Shown here in pieces: positions 1-12,490 of a DNA stretch of 64,000 nt. How positions within the stretch are numbered: the first letter of the stretch is position 1; the number at the start of each line of letters is the position of its first letter. Both the position numbers and the translations under genes were made by a program. The notes under the pieces are model-generated. The model did no database searches. It saw nothing but the letters and a program-made list of their open reading frames with translations, and was not told where the DNA came from. The DNA lies in the NCBI GenBank assembly GCA_037389465.1, contig JAZARR010000197.1, forward strand, positions 2,590,501 to 2,654,500. The letters run 5' to 3'. The stretch comes from Baylisascaris procyonis (lineage: Eukaryota > Nematoda > Chromadorea > Rhabditida > Ascarididae).

Positions 1-35
1 CCCTTTCAAATGTTGTATATATTAGCGCTTTGCAG

Positions 36-3000
36 AAGGTGTTGCAAGACAGGCCGTCAAATTCGATACTCGAACATTGAGTTCACCGTTGCCGATCGGT
101 GGTTATCCCTCGTTGTTGAAGCAACAGTTGCGTGACCTCGTGCTAAGGCGGAAGTCTTTAGTTCGTGAGGAACCTGAAGATGAAGCTGCACTTGAAGCAC
201 AAATGATGTCACGGCTGCCGAATGGCGCCGTTGATGATGCGCATTCTACCACTGCTAATACTCCTCTAAAAACTGGTAAGTAGTCTTTATTATTATTTTT
301 TATTCTGTAATTTGAATACGATGTTCAAATGATTGTTGAAGTAATTGCACTATTGATGGTCGTTTGATGTATTGCACAGGTGGTACGTTATGGATCATGC
401 GCGTTTATAAATTATGCATGATGAATGCGATGAGGGATGAACCTTGAGGCGGATGACGGTTGCATGAGCGTAAGACTGAGGTTAGGTCGTTGTTGCTTGA
501 GGTTGATGACGGTTGCATGAGCGTAAGACTGAGGTTAGGTCGTTGTTGCTTGAGGTTGATGACGGTTGCATGAGCGTAAGACTGAGGTTAGGTCGTTGTT
601 GCTTGAGGTTGATGACGGTTGCATGAGCGTAAGACTGAGGTTAGGTCGTTGTCGCTTGAGGTTGATGACGGTTGCATCAACGTAAGACTGAGGTTAGGTC
701 GTTGTTGCTTGAGGTTGATGACGATTGCATCAACGTAAGACTGAGGTTAGGTCGTTGTTGCTTGAGGTTGATGACGATTGCATCAACGTAAGACTGAGGT
801 TAGGTCGTTGTTGCTTGAGGTTGATGACGATTGCATCAACGTAAGACTGAGGTTAGGTCGTTGTTGCTTGAGGTTGATGACGATTGCATCAACGTAAGAC
901 TGAGGTTAGGTCGTTGTTGCTTGAGGTTGATGACGATTGCATCAACGTAAGACTGAGGTTAGGTCGTTGTTGCTTGAGGTTGATGACGATTGCATTAACA
1001 TAAGATTAAGGTTAGGTCGTTATTTTGGAGAAGCTGCATTTCCGAAACTCGCAGCCACTTCCTCAGCTAAGCAGTTTCGATACGTGATATAGCACAAATT
1101 TGTGGTATATTTATAGCGACGCTATATGATAGCCTCACATATTGCAGACTAAAATATTTTTCTATGACTGATTGTCTAGGGGCTTATAAATAGAAGCACA
1201 AATGTGTTATAGCGATTTTGGACTTGGAGGTTTATTTACAGATGCATATATCGATCCTATTAGGCTGTAACATTAAACAGGCGCTAAAAAAGTTTTTGCG
1301 TTATGCGTTCAAGTTGTAAAGTTGAATGCGATACGAAATTGATGAGGTTGCCTTTTATGAAGGTTTTTTATTCAAAGGCGACACAGCAAAAAGATTTATG
1401 CTGGATTTATTGTCTTCTCAAGCGCTGAATATTCTTTTCAATCCATTGTTTTTACTTTAGGTGTTTGTTTTTTGTTCTGTGCTTATTTCTCGATTATTTT
1501 ATTTTACTTTATTTATTTATTTATTTATTTTTTGAATAGATGTTTTTATTTATGAGGGAATGAGGATTGAAATAGAAAGTATAAAATCTTATGTTGACAT
1601 CTTTTTGTCTCTTATATTTTTATGGATAATCGTGAAAAACGTTAAATCTTTCCGCGCAGTTTACTTTTTTCTTATAACGGCCGTATTTATTTTGTTTTGT
1701 TCTATCTTAACGTTGAGGGTGCAAAGTTGAAGTGGGCATTTTTCAATTGCTAGTAAATGTTTTTTGGTTGCTAAAATAGGCTTTTCGGTTGCTAGTAAGA
1801 GTTTTTTAGGTTGTTAATAAGTTTTTAAATCATTAAACGAGCTTCTAGATTGCTTTTTCCATAATTTTTAAATAAATAAAATAAATATCCTCGCTACTTC
1901 TATCCTCACATATTGTGCTAGTTAAGCTGAAAGACCGGATAAATTCATATAGGTGATTATCGTTATGGAATCAAAGATTTCGCTGATAGGTGGCAATGAT
2001 ATGGTAAGATTCTGATTAGAAGATGTGTGAATAGGAGTGAACAAGAAGGCATAATGGGGGTCTCGATGAGAGGAAAACCATATAAAGATGGGTATTCCCT
2101 GGTTATTAGTGTTGACATTCGATAGGCACGTGCTATGTTTGATTAAGATGAAGGGGTTGTTTGAGAGTTGTGTGAAGGTTTTTGGTAGGTTTTGATTTAG
2201 GTAGTGATAAGTGTGTACGTAATGCTTTCTTTTAAGTGCTTTCGTCATCAAATGTTTGCAGTTATATGGGCGTTTCCCCTCTTATCATATCACTGATAGG
2301 TTGGTTTTTGTGATAATCGACGCGTAAACTATTTGATTGGAGTGAAAGAGATCTGAAATTATTATGCAGTGGGTTTGTCGAATGAATTCTTTAACCTATT
2401 GTGAATGAATTGCGTTCTTAGTGGGAAAGAGCAGAGCCAGTAGGAGGGAGGGGAGGGGGGGGGGGGCAATATTAAACGGATACGATTCAATACTATCGAA
2501 TATGTGAAGAATAGAAAAATAAGAATGAATTTTATGTGATTTTGAACTTGAATGCTCTCACTAACTTCGAGTACCACGTTTTATTTTTTTATGTCATTGA
2601 AGTACTGTGTCTAGACGAAATACCCTTTATTGCAAAGGTGGCAATACTCTGCTGTTTTGGCGCAAATGTCTTCACTTCGTTTAATGCAGTTAATTTCGGA
2701 GCGAGGGGTCGGAAGAATGAATATGATGTGAATAGGAAGTCCATTGGGATCAGTGACAGTAGAAAGAGGAAGTACAGTACCGTATTCGCCAGATTCGAAG
2801 CATCGGGGTTTCTGTTCCCTATGAGATTCAAGGAGAGGGTGTCTATTTGAAATGGGCTTTCATTGTTCAAAGATATATTACCGTTGATTTTGATAGAATT
2901 TATATGCCTCTATCTGATGATACTGCATGGGACACTAAAGTCTTAAGCGGGTATCTGAAGGATCTCTAAAATAAGAATCCTTTCGAAGGTAATTCTGTTT

Positions 3001-6000
3001 ATTTAAATTTGCTAACATCGCCTTCGTTTAGAGCTCATGTTTGCCACAATTTCCGCAATTCGATTTGCTTTTGCGCCAAAAACGAATCGAGTGGGTTCCA
3101 CTTCGGAGCGGGGACTTCCGTTCAGAGTGAGGGGGGGGGTGAAGGGAGAGGGAGTTTGCGTCTTTTCAGAGTTATCCTTTATTTAGAGACCTTTGAACAG
3201 CTCTTCGTGATAGCCATCAGACTGAATCAATTTCATCGCTATTTTATCACTAAAAATATACGGCCTGCATATCCCTGGATGGAACTGCAATCTTCGTCAT
3301 GGTCTTTTTGAAGTAAATAATAATCTATTGGTAGGCTGACAACCATCTGGTTATTAGCACTTCCCACACTGTTCGATGATCGAATTTCTTTCAATAATAT
3401 TCGGAAATGTGGTTATTGTTGCAGGTTTGGTATATGATTCGGCAATGTCGAAGCATCAATGCGTATGTGCCGATAATAAGAACCATGTAGAGCACGGTGG
3501 TAGAGTGCATTCGATATGGGCACGTCTTCAGGAGAGAGGGCTAGTAGATAATTGTGAACGGGTTGTTGCAAGAAAGGCACCTCTCGAAATGCTTCGTACT
3601 GTTCATTCACCCACATATGTCACATTCTTCGCCATATCACCTACTGCTTGCCTTAAGGTATCATTACAGGTGTTTCGCTTAGGTTATTGTGGTTGATATT
3701 GATTAGTAAAATTGTCGATGAAATTAGTATGAGACAAAAGCGCCTTCGTATAAAGCGTTTTTTCGAATGATCTAGCTATGGTGTGTTAGTCGCACATTGG
3801 GGGAGGTTGTTGGAATCGTTTTCAAAGCTGCATAGTAAGAAGACAGAAATTTTATGGAGTATGAGGTTGTTTTATGAAGGTTTCTTAACCTAGAATGACG
3901 AAAATTTCTTAGCATTTTCGATGAAATTTTAAAGGTTTTCGCCATTTAATTAGATTACTACCTTGGCTGCATTTGTGGAGAATTTTTTATTGCCAACGAA
4001 AATATTTGAATATTATTTTGAAACCTGAATCGGTAGTTCGATATTATTTACGGTCGCTGAATTACGCATGCGATTTCTAGTGGTCGATGGCAGTGTTGTA
4101 GCAATTGCTGAATTACGATCTTTGAAAAGGGTTTTCATAAATAGCATTAATGTTCATTTCAGTTGCTTTTATAACTTCTTTAAATTATAAAAAGCAACTA
4201 TATTTGTTTAGATGGAGCCATCACAGCTCCCTGTAAAGAGTTTTGTGCAATTACCATGTGGTGGTATTGGTGTCGATTCGGATACATATTTTAATGATGC
4301 ATGCACACAACTTGCCGCTAGAATTGCCGTCGGATCACTCGCTGAATTAGCCTCACAGGTTTGAAATTTCATCTTTTTGTTTTCAATGAATAATGTTTAA
4401 CTCGTTGTTGTGAGGAATCTAGCAGCAAAATGTTTGTGTATAAGCGAAATCGAATCGCATCGAGGTTTTATTTCGATCATTGCTCAGTGATCGTAGAAAT
4501 AGCGGTGAGTTTATGTTGCTAAGCTCTTTTAGACCCGGAAACGATACGTCTGAGCGCATTTAAGTAACGTCGATATTACTTCGGATGCTATCGTAGTTAG
4601 ATTGCAGTTTTACACCTTCGTTTAAATGACTCTCTTATTGGGGCAGTCGACGGATTGGGGATTAACGGTGTGGGAAGACGTCTTGAACTAAGGAAATTTT
4701 TTTTTTTTTTATTTATTTATTTATTTTTTTGCAATATTGGGGAATGAATTTGAGGCGTGGTTGATTATGGAATGAGAAGGATGGGTTGTAGGTTGCCGAA
4801 GGTAAACTACGTAACGGGTTCGCGTGCATCCGCCCACCTGGTCATCATGCGGAGAATGACCAAGCGATGGGATTCTGTTTCTTCAATAATGTTGCAATCA
4901 CGGTCAAATATTTACAACAGGTATGATCGTTCGTTTTTATTCTTGAAAGAATATGCAGCGAAGATTTGACAAATTTTTTTACGTACCGAATGATTATAGG
5001 TGGGGGTAAAAAATAGAAGCGGGATTTAAAGGGATTTTTTATGAATGAGGTGAGAAAGCGAACTAATATATTGTAAGATTTATTGTTGTATTTGCTTCAT
5101 ATTTTAAATCTGCAATGAATTTTAAATATCTTCCTTTATTTTGCTAGGCTGTCGTATATGAAATGGAATTGTCGTTTTTATTCGGCAGTTGGAATTAAAC
5201 ACAACGAATAAATGCACTTCTGGTTATGAGCACCACAAATTGTTGCATAATTACAGCCAACTCAATTATATTGCACCCTTTCCTTTCTCCATCCCACCTT
5301 TAAAAGGCTGAATGTTGCAATCGAGATTTGCGGTGGTTGACTGCGATGTGTACCTTGTATGGTTCGAGAAAGCGTTGTGAAGATGTGGCAAATAAAGAGT
5401 ATAGGATTTTATATTGGTAATGAGGCGGTTTGTTTCCCTATGTATGTAAAAATTATCAATTTTACTGTATCTGAAAATTGAGTTTTAAAAAATCGGATAA
5501 TTTTTTAAATTATTCTTTGTTTTTATGATCGGGTAAGGAGGGAATTCCCTTTGTATTAGTGATTGCTAAAGACATCTCTATCGACGGTCATCACCTGCAT
5601 ACTATCTAAGGCATTACATAGTTGTGTTTTTTCATTATGTTTTTTTGTTTTAACAACTCCTTTATCAGTGTGCTGATGGATATATGCAAAAATGCAAAAA
5701 GGGATTATTCATTGCACTAATGAAGGGGGTATGCGCTTTTCAAATTCCTTTTCTTATTTGGCAGTGAGGTCATGAAAAGCTTTATACTGCTAGCTAATCC
5801 ATAGGATTGATCCTGACTCTGATTTGTGCTGAAGGTCACTTATGGTTCTGTTTTATCGTAAGTAGTTCGCTTGCTTCCTGATATCGTATGCAAATATTGC
5901 CTTCGAATAAATGCTGCGCACGGCAGTAAGCCTGACCTTTAGTGGATCATTGTTGAGCTTGACCTCTAGTAGACCATTTGGAGTCCATCCGCATCTGTAA

Positions 6001-7161
6001 AACCTTAATAAATGAATTTTGTTCTCTTCGATGGAAGATGCCTAAAAGGTGAGTGGTGGATATTGCAGCGTTATCGGGAAGTTTGTGCACGGATCGCTAT
6101 AATCGACTGGGATGTACATCACGGGAATGGGACGCAGCTGTGCTTCGAGTCCGATCCGTCGGTTCTTTATTTATCGTTGCATCGCCACGACAATGGCAAC
6201 TTCTTTCCAGGCACTGGTGCTGTCACTGAGGTTATAGCATCGTTTCATTTGTGTTCTTTGCTTATACTCAAATTTTTATTTTCCACTTGTTTAAAAATCG
6301 TTTATGTGATGCTGAGTGCTTCGTTCATCAAGTGCACTGTTTTTCTCACTATGGATGAACGCAGAATTAATTTCAAGTCAATTCAGTCAATTCCTTTCAC
6401 GCATTGAGCGGGTAAGTAGATATGGGCCACAATGACAGAGGAATGGAAATTGAGACATCATAGCCGGGTTGTTGAGTTATTTCCCAAGAAAATTTTCCCC
6501 GGGAATTTGCAAACGAATTCGAACGCTATCGAATGTTGGGATTTTTCATTTTGAGTCTTAAATGGTCGCATTAAAAATATGCACTGATAGATGCATTCAA
6601 TCACCTTTCATAGTGTTGCATTGGTCATAAAATATTGTAAACTTTAGGTTTCAAATGTGATAAATAGAAATGATATTTAAGAGTTTTGTAGAGACGTTAT
6701 TTGCGTGATGTCGATTGAATGAGTCTAATTATTTGAGTGCAAGCTATTAATTGAGTCGAATATTGCACTCTAATTAAAGCGTTTTTTTGTGGATTGCACT
6801 TTATGTGATCGAACTTTTCTTTGAATATCATAACGATCGTTGAGTTGATACTTTAAAAAATATATTGAAATATATGGCCGTAGAGTTTCCATTGCATTTA
6901 TATCATCTCTTTTGTTCGTTATATATGACTAGAATCTGCTTTAAGCCTACAAAGCTCATTATTTGCACTTCCCTTAGTGTGGGAACGTTTTGTTTTCCTG
7001 GATGTGAAATCCTTTTTAACAAATATTAAAGTAACGGGTGTTTTTGATGACCAGAGAAAACTTTGAGCCGGACTTCAGTTGCCTCACAACTCAAAAACAT
7101 CCAACATAGATATTAAAGTATAAATATAAATATGTAAATATAAATATAAATATAAATATAA

Positions 7162-7227
<66 letters not shown>

Positions 7228-9874
7228 TCTTGCAATTACTAAATTATCATGCTTTGTCTATTACAGTCAAAGAAATAAGCCTGAGAAACGTATCAGCAAG
7301 AAAGCAATTGAAAGGAAACATGTTTGATTGCATAAAACGGTTATTGAAGGGTATAATTGCAGGTGGGAACAGGTGCAGGCAAAGGTTATACGGTGAATGT
7401 ACCCTTCTCGGGTGAGATGATGTCGGATGCCGATTATCTTGCTGCATGGCGAGTCGTTGTGGCACCAGTTTTAGATCAATTCCAGCCGACTTTCATAATG
7501 GTTTCAGCCGGCTTCGATGCAGCTAAAGGGCATTCACAAGCACTTGGAGGGTTTGCTTTTCTTGTTTTATCTTTTCAACGTTTAAATGTAATCAATAAAA
7601 ATTCGACCATGACCTACTTGCATTCCAAGTATTTAAAACGACATATTTCACGCAACCTGTAAAGAGGCGGGTTTACATTTTATTCATATTCGTTGATATG
7701 TAAATTTTTATTCTTATAGTTGTAGAGAAATTTTTTTGTTTCTATTTTTTATTTTATCATTTTTAAAGTATATTTTCTATGGATTTTTTAATTTATTTAG
7801 TTTGTTCATTTCCACTTCAATAGGCATTTTGCGATGAACTTATGCATACGTGTAAAATAATTTCAGATATAGCTTGACACCACAATTGTTTGGTTATTTT
7901 ACTCGGCAGTTGATGAGTTATGCAAATGGTCGGGTTGTGCTCGCACTAGAAGGCGGATATGATCTGGCGGCCATTTCAGATTCAGCTGAGGAATGTGTAA
8001 AGGTTGTGTTCGATTTTCTTATTAATAATAGAAGCCTAATAAACCTTATAGATTAGATGCGAACCACTCGTATTGCCCTTTGGAAAATAGAGTGATCCAT
8101 CTGTGGTAAAATTTGATGCTGGCTTATCTTTGCATCGTTTTGCGGATCTGGTGGAGGTTTCTTTTTTTTTTTGTTTTTGTTTTTGCATCTTTTTTATTGA
8201 AAAATTGAAAAATGAGTGGGAATATTATGTAGTTGATTGCACCATCGATGTGAATGATAACCATTTCACTCATTTGTGGTTTTTGAATCAGCGATAAGCA
8301 TCATTACTGCGATTGATTTACCCCTCGAAAACAATGGATCAGCAGTCTATTTTCTTGCTTTATTCACTATTGTTGTATGATTGGAATAGGGGTTATATTC
8401 AGTACATCTCTAAACAAAATGTTTATATTTTGCTTTGTGATACTGATTGTTTGTAGCAAGTATTATAGGCCTACGTAAATATGAGAGATAACCGTTATAT
8501 TGACAAAGAACAAAAAAATGATTTGAAAATATTGTCGCGGTTTTTTGCAATAACGGTCTTGGGGTGGGGGGAGGGGGGGAGGGTGTTATGTACTTCACTG
8601 ATTGTATCCTTCTTCTGGGTGCGGGAAAAAAATGGAGGAATACGCGCAGGATGATTTTGTTTTATTTTAATTTCTTTTTTTTTTGCATATTGGAGATTAG
8701 TCATCGATTTTTTATGTTATAATCATTATCGACAGATGCTGTTATGTTTACACTTCCTTTCTTTTTTTGTCCTTACCATCGTCGGAACTTCTGGATTGAA
8801 GGTACGATCCTGTGGCAGATTGTTATATGATGAAAAGAATAAAATTATAAGGAAGAAAGAGCCTTTTTCAGGTATTATGCGATGATAGTCCAGAAACGGC
8901 TGGAAAACTAAGCGAAGAGGCATTGAACACGATTCCAAAACAGAGTGCTCAGGAAGCCATACAAAAGGTATGCAACATTTTGATTGTGGTTTTCTGAAGG
9001 TAAATTGACAAAGTGTAGAGGGCACGTCGCAGATATGAACTGAAAGAAGGGAAAATAAGATGTTGTTTGCCTCGAGGAAATTCGTTGAGCAGTATTTGAA
9101 TTTTGATGGGCTTATGGGATTTTGTGTGGTATGCTTGTCACAATAAGGTCTTCTAGCCTATCGTCGGGTCGGAGACTTGAATCAGCCAGAACGAAGTTTC
9201 ACTGGTACAGTTATTATTTAATAGGATTCAGTTACTTTTTTCGAGATTCCTTTGCGAAGTTAGGATTTAATGTCTCATAACTCTGGAACATCCACTCACG
9301 CTTCATCATGGAGTAAAGTCGTTCTCGAAAAGTTTGAGGGAACCTATATTTCTGGATGGTTCGATCAACGTTGTGTGGTATTGCAGCGCATGTATTAGGA
9401 CCGAGTCTGTATAATACAGACCTCCTCCCATCCCATCGGGGACCGTTGTAAGTTTTCGCTTCGATGAAAATTGTCTTCCTCCTCAAACAAAATCCCTCTT
9501 TGCAATGTTTGAAATGGTAGAGGTTATTGGGTTTCAAAGGCAGACTTATTTTACAGGGAAGACAACCTGTGCTTATGTGTGTAAGCCGAATATTCCATTA
9601 TTACGGATCGTACAAGATCGTAAATTGGCATTTTGTACAAGAAGTGAATTCTTCGTTCTCTAGGTAGGGATACTACCATGCACTTGTTCGATCGAATCTG
9701 ACTCTTCGAGGCAAAGGCTTCCATCGAATATGGTTCGGTGCGTGATCAGTGACTTTATAGGTGGTCGCGATCCACAAGAAGCATTGGTCGTCGTTGACTG
9801 CAGCGCAAGGAATCAACACCAGTGAACTTCACTGGCAAACGATGGCACACCGTTTTGCCTCACTTACGGTCTGA
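36..9874 (+). CDS. hda-4: Class IIa histone deacetylase (HDAC4/hda-4 type), 5'-truncated
   Basis: Zinc-dependent lysine deacetylase of class IIa, a nuclear/cytoplasmic shuttling co-repressor (family knowledge). Exons: 36-275, 3425-3657, 4212-4358, 4792-4920, 6069-6230, 7363-7550, 7867-8002, 8872-8967, 9761-9874; phases close to give 480 residues plus TGA. Residues 1-78 are linker with a basic [14 protein letters not shown] stretch, a possible kinase/14-3-3 site. The catalytic domain starts at TGLVYDS (about residue 79). The class IIa structural zinc site is visible (HQCVC...NHVEH, then [12 protein letters not shown]), as are RPPGHHAE, the metal ligands in [11 protein letters not shown] and [10 protein letters not shown], and LALEGGYDL. 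The last exon ends in [10 protein letters not shown], like the vertebrate HDAC4 tail. The acceptor at 34-35 shows that earlier exons, including any MEF2-binding region, lie to the left. Unusual points: Tyr rather than the vertebrate His in EGGYDL, and an open frame after the stop. Identification is secure; symbol is by homology. Confidence 0.95.
442..1030. repeat. 53-bp minisatellite, 11 copies, in hda-4 intron 1
   Basis: Tandem array with exact 53-bp period: the word GATGAC recurs at 452, 505, 558, 611, 664, 717, 770, 823, 876, 929 and 982. The first four units read GGTTGCATGAGCG and the later ones GATTGCATCAACG, with a hybrid at 664, so the array has two subfamilies. The last unit is more diverged. 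It lies inside the 3.1-kb intron 276-3424, the rest of which shows no exon I can support, only TTTA-rich and G-rich simple sequence. Confidence 0.97.
7119..7226. repeat. Compound microsatellite (TAAATA)n-(TA)n
   Basis: About 55 bases of TAAATA-type hexamers run into about 54 bases of pure TA dinucleotide. It lies in the hda-4 intron 6231-7362, about 135 bases before the exon with the [15 protein letters not shown] motif. Probably length-variable. Confidence 0.95.
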
Positions 9875-10428
9875 CACAACGTTCGTAACGATTGTATCAA
9901 GGTGGTGGACACTGAACCCCTGTTGAGAACACGGTGGCAATTATGTGCAAATGATAGCGCTTTTAATGTGGTTGTGCGATACGTTTCGGATGCCTTGCCG
10001 AGTTTGTATGTACGGGGTGTTGATGTTCTCTCAGGAAAATATCGTCATGAACGGTACGTATGCTTTTCATAGCTTTTGATGTGCCATTCGTATCGCGCTG
10101 TCTTCATTTCTGTTTGATTCCTTATCCCTTCATTATCCTCGTACTAGAAAGATCCTCGACCTAAGGTAGGTGGTGAAACAAGCAGGATCTACACGATCTC
10201 CTCGTCCTCCTTGTAAACAACGCCTGAGCGGTACTTCCTTTATCAGTGGACAGCGATGTATACCGCTAGTTGTGTGTATGTTTGATGGCAGTGTAGTTGT
10301 TCTACGTGTTGTAAGCATATCAGTGCATTTGTTCACATTTTTTTCTCTCATATATTACTGACCTATTGTCTCAATGCTATGCGTATGTGCTTATTAGCTG
10401 TATGCCCACCCCCCTTCCCCCCATCGAC

Positions 10429-10491
10429 GCACCTGTGCCCCCGTCGATACACCTGTGCCCCCGTCAGCACACCTGTGCCCCCATTGGCACA
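10429..10491. repeat. Short C-rich 20-bp tandem repeat, 3 copies
   Basis: The word ACCTGTGCCC recurs at 10431, 10451 and 10471 with variable CGTC/CATT spacers, just after a C-rich run at 10407-10423. No coding context. Confidence 0.85.
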
Positions 10492-12058
10492 TCCTGTTTA
10501 GACTTAACTCATAGATTATTGTGATTTGTGTTCAATGGGCACGTGTGTTCTGAGATATTGATACGATGAGATGGGGAAGTGCAGTTATTAGCATTGTTTA
10601 TAGGGTATTGATTGCTGCAGTGAGGTACCGACGCGTCTCACTTTGCCCTCGCAGTTGATGGTTGGGTGGTTTTTTTTTGTGAACACTTTAACGTTCCGTT
10701 TGCTATTTTTTAAAGAGTTCTTCTTTTTGAAAAATAAGATAGCCTACATTACTTAGGATGAGTTAAACTTCGTTCCGGCCGTGATCGGGACCGCTTTTGA
10801 ACTTTGCCGATGTCGATGCGGTCATGGGCTAAATTCGGTTCCGGTTGCGACTGGGGTTAAGGCTTGACCAACTTGGACCCATTTCACCGGGATCAAACAA
10901 TAGGAACTTCAACAGTTTAACTGTTTTATATTATAATTCATCTCACTATTGCTTTGTGTTTTCAAATATTATATCGTTGGAGGAGGGATGTTATAAATGA
11001 GGTGGTGGATTTTTTTTTGAATTAAGACTAAACACTGCCTTTCAGAGTACCAAATATTTACTGAAAACACAACATAATAGCATTGAGACTTTAAATTACC
11101 TATTGTCTTTTGATAAACCGTTCAGTTAGAAAGACAGGCAGCGTATAGGATGCACAAAAATAGGAAAATAATAGGTAGAACTAGGAAACTGAGAGTAAGA
11201 GGGATAACGACCCGCTTAAGGGATTAGACTGCTAAATGCGGGATCGAAGCATTTTTCGATGGAGGCACCTGGAAAAGAAACAACGATGAATGAGAGAATT
11301 GTGTTGACATCCGGCTATGGTTAGGTTCCGAATCAAGAAAATGAGGTAACTGAGATCCCCAAAGTGTATTGAAGGGAACAGATTCATGGGAATAACCATC
11401 AATGATGTCTGATGATCAAAAGTACTTTCTGAGAGCACTTCCTCTCTGGAAGTACTTTCTGAAGTACTTGATCTTTAAAAATATTAAGAGACGATTGGAT
11501 ATTCGATACTCTATTTCCTTGCCGACTTGCTCAGCGGTCTTTGATTTAGTATTTCGAAAGGAACAAACGACTACCTTCTATTATACCAACAAAAGTGTTG
11601 CTGAAGATTCTAATGAGGGAAGGAAATCGAAGCGGGGGGAAGGGGAGTGACATTACAAGACAGGTGACATCGCAGATGAGCTTTCATTATTCCATTACCA
11701 CCCTCTCCAATTCCCGTCGATAGGGTATCCGGCGAAAAATGGAGCTCAATTTTCATGGGAAAGTAAAATCTGCCCGAAAATTATATGAAAAGAAATAGAG
11801 ACGAAAAGAAGTGGAAAAGAAGTAATTGGGGAATTACAAAAGAAAAGCGCCGAACTTTCATCACTGCAAAAAATTAACTCAGGCGCCATTCTGGTTACGA
11901 AGAAGAAAGGTATTGCTACCCTCATTCCTATAAGCAGAAAGACGCATTGTTTTTTTTTCATACAAAAGGCAACACACTATGAAAAGAGGCACGTAGTGTT
12001 CCTCATAAATCCTTAAGAATGCTCATCTGCATCGTTAGGTAATTTAGGTAGTGAGGAA

Positions 12059-12490
12059 GGTGAAATGGTGCGTTTGCTAGGTTTCCTGTAAGGTAAAGTG
12101 ATGCATTTCCCAGGTTTCCCATCAGGTAAAGTGGTGCATTTCCCAGGTTTCCCATTAGGTAAAGTGGTGCATTTCCCAGGTTTCCCATTAGGTAAAGTGG
12201 TGCATTTCCCAGGTTTCCCATCAGGTAAAGTGGTGCATTTCCCAGGTTTCCCATTAGGTAAAGTGGTGCATTTCCCAGGTTTCCCATCAGGTAAAGTGGT
12301 GCATTTCCCAGGTTTCCCATTAGGTAAAGTGGTGCATTTCCCAGGTTTCCCATTAGGTAAAGTGGTGCATTTCCCAGGTTTCCCATCAGGTAAAGTGGTG
12401 CATTCCCCAGGTTTCCCATCAGGTAAAGTGATGCATTCCCCAGGTTTCCCATCAGGTAAAGTGGCTCATTTCCTAGGTTTCCTATCACTT
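12059..12490. repeat. 33-bp minisatellite, 12 copies plus a degenerate flanking copy
   Basis: GGTAAAGTG recurs every 33 bases at 12092, 12125, 12158, 12191, 12224, 12257, 12290, 12323, 12356, 12389, 12422 and 12455; a decayed copy precedes at 12059-12091. Since 33 is a multiple of three, the array stays open in a frame on each strand (12098-12499 plus, 12003-12563 minus), giving 11-residue peptide repeats such as MGNLGNAPLYL. I read these as products of the period, not as a protein gene. Units differ mainly at one position (CATTAG or CATCAG). Confidence 0.95.

Noticed and set aside
442..1030. CRISPR-like regular repeats
   Set aside because: Units are contiguous 53-bp copies with no unique spacers, in a eukaryotic intron.
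2536..3311. Several 70-105-codon ORFs on both strands in hda-4 intron 1
   Set aside because: Overlapping on opposite strands, low-complexity or G-rich, with no splice sites in phase with the hda-4 exons.
9232..9537. 101-codon minus-strand ORF in the last hda-4 intron
   Set aside because: No domain, no splice context and no neighbouring minus-strand exon; could be a relic but the evidence is too thin.
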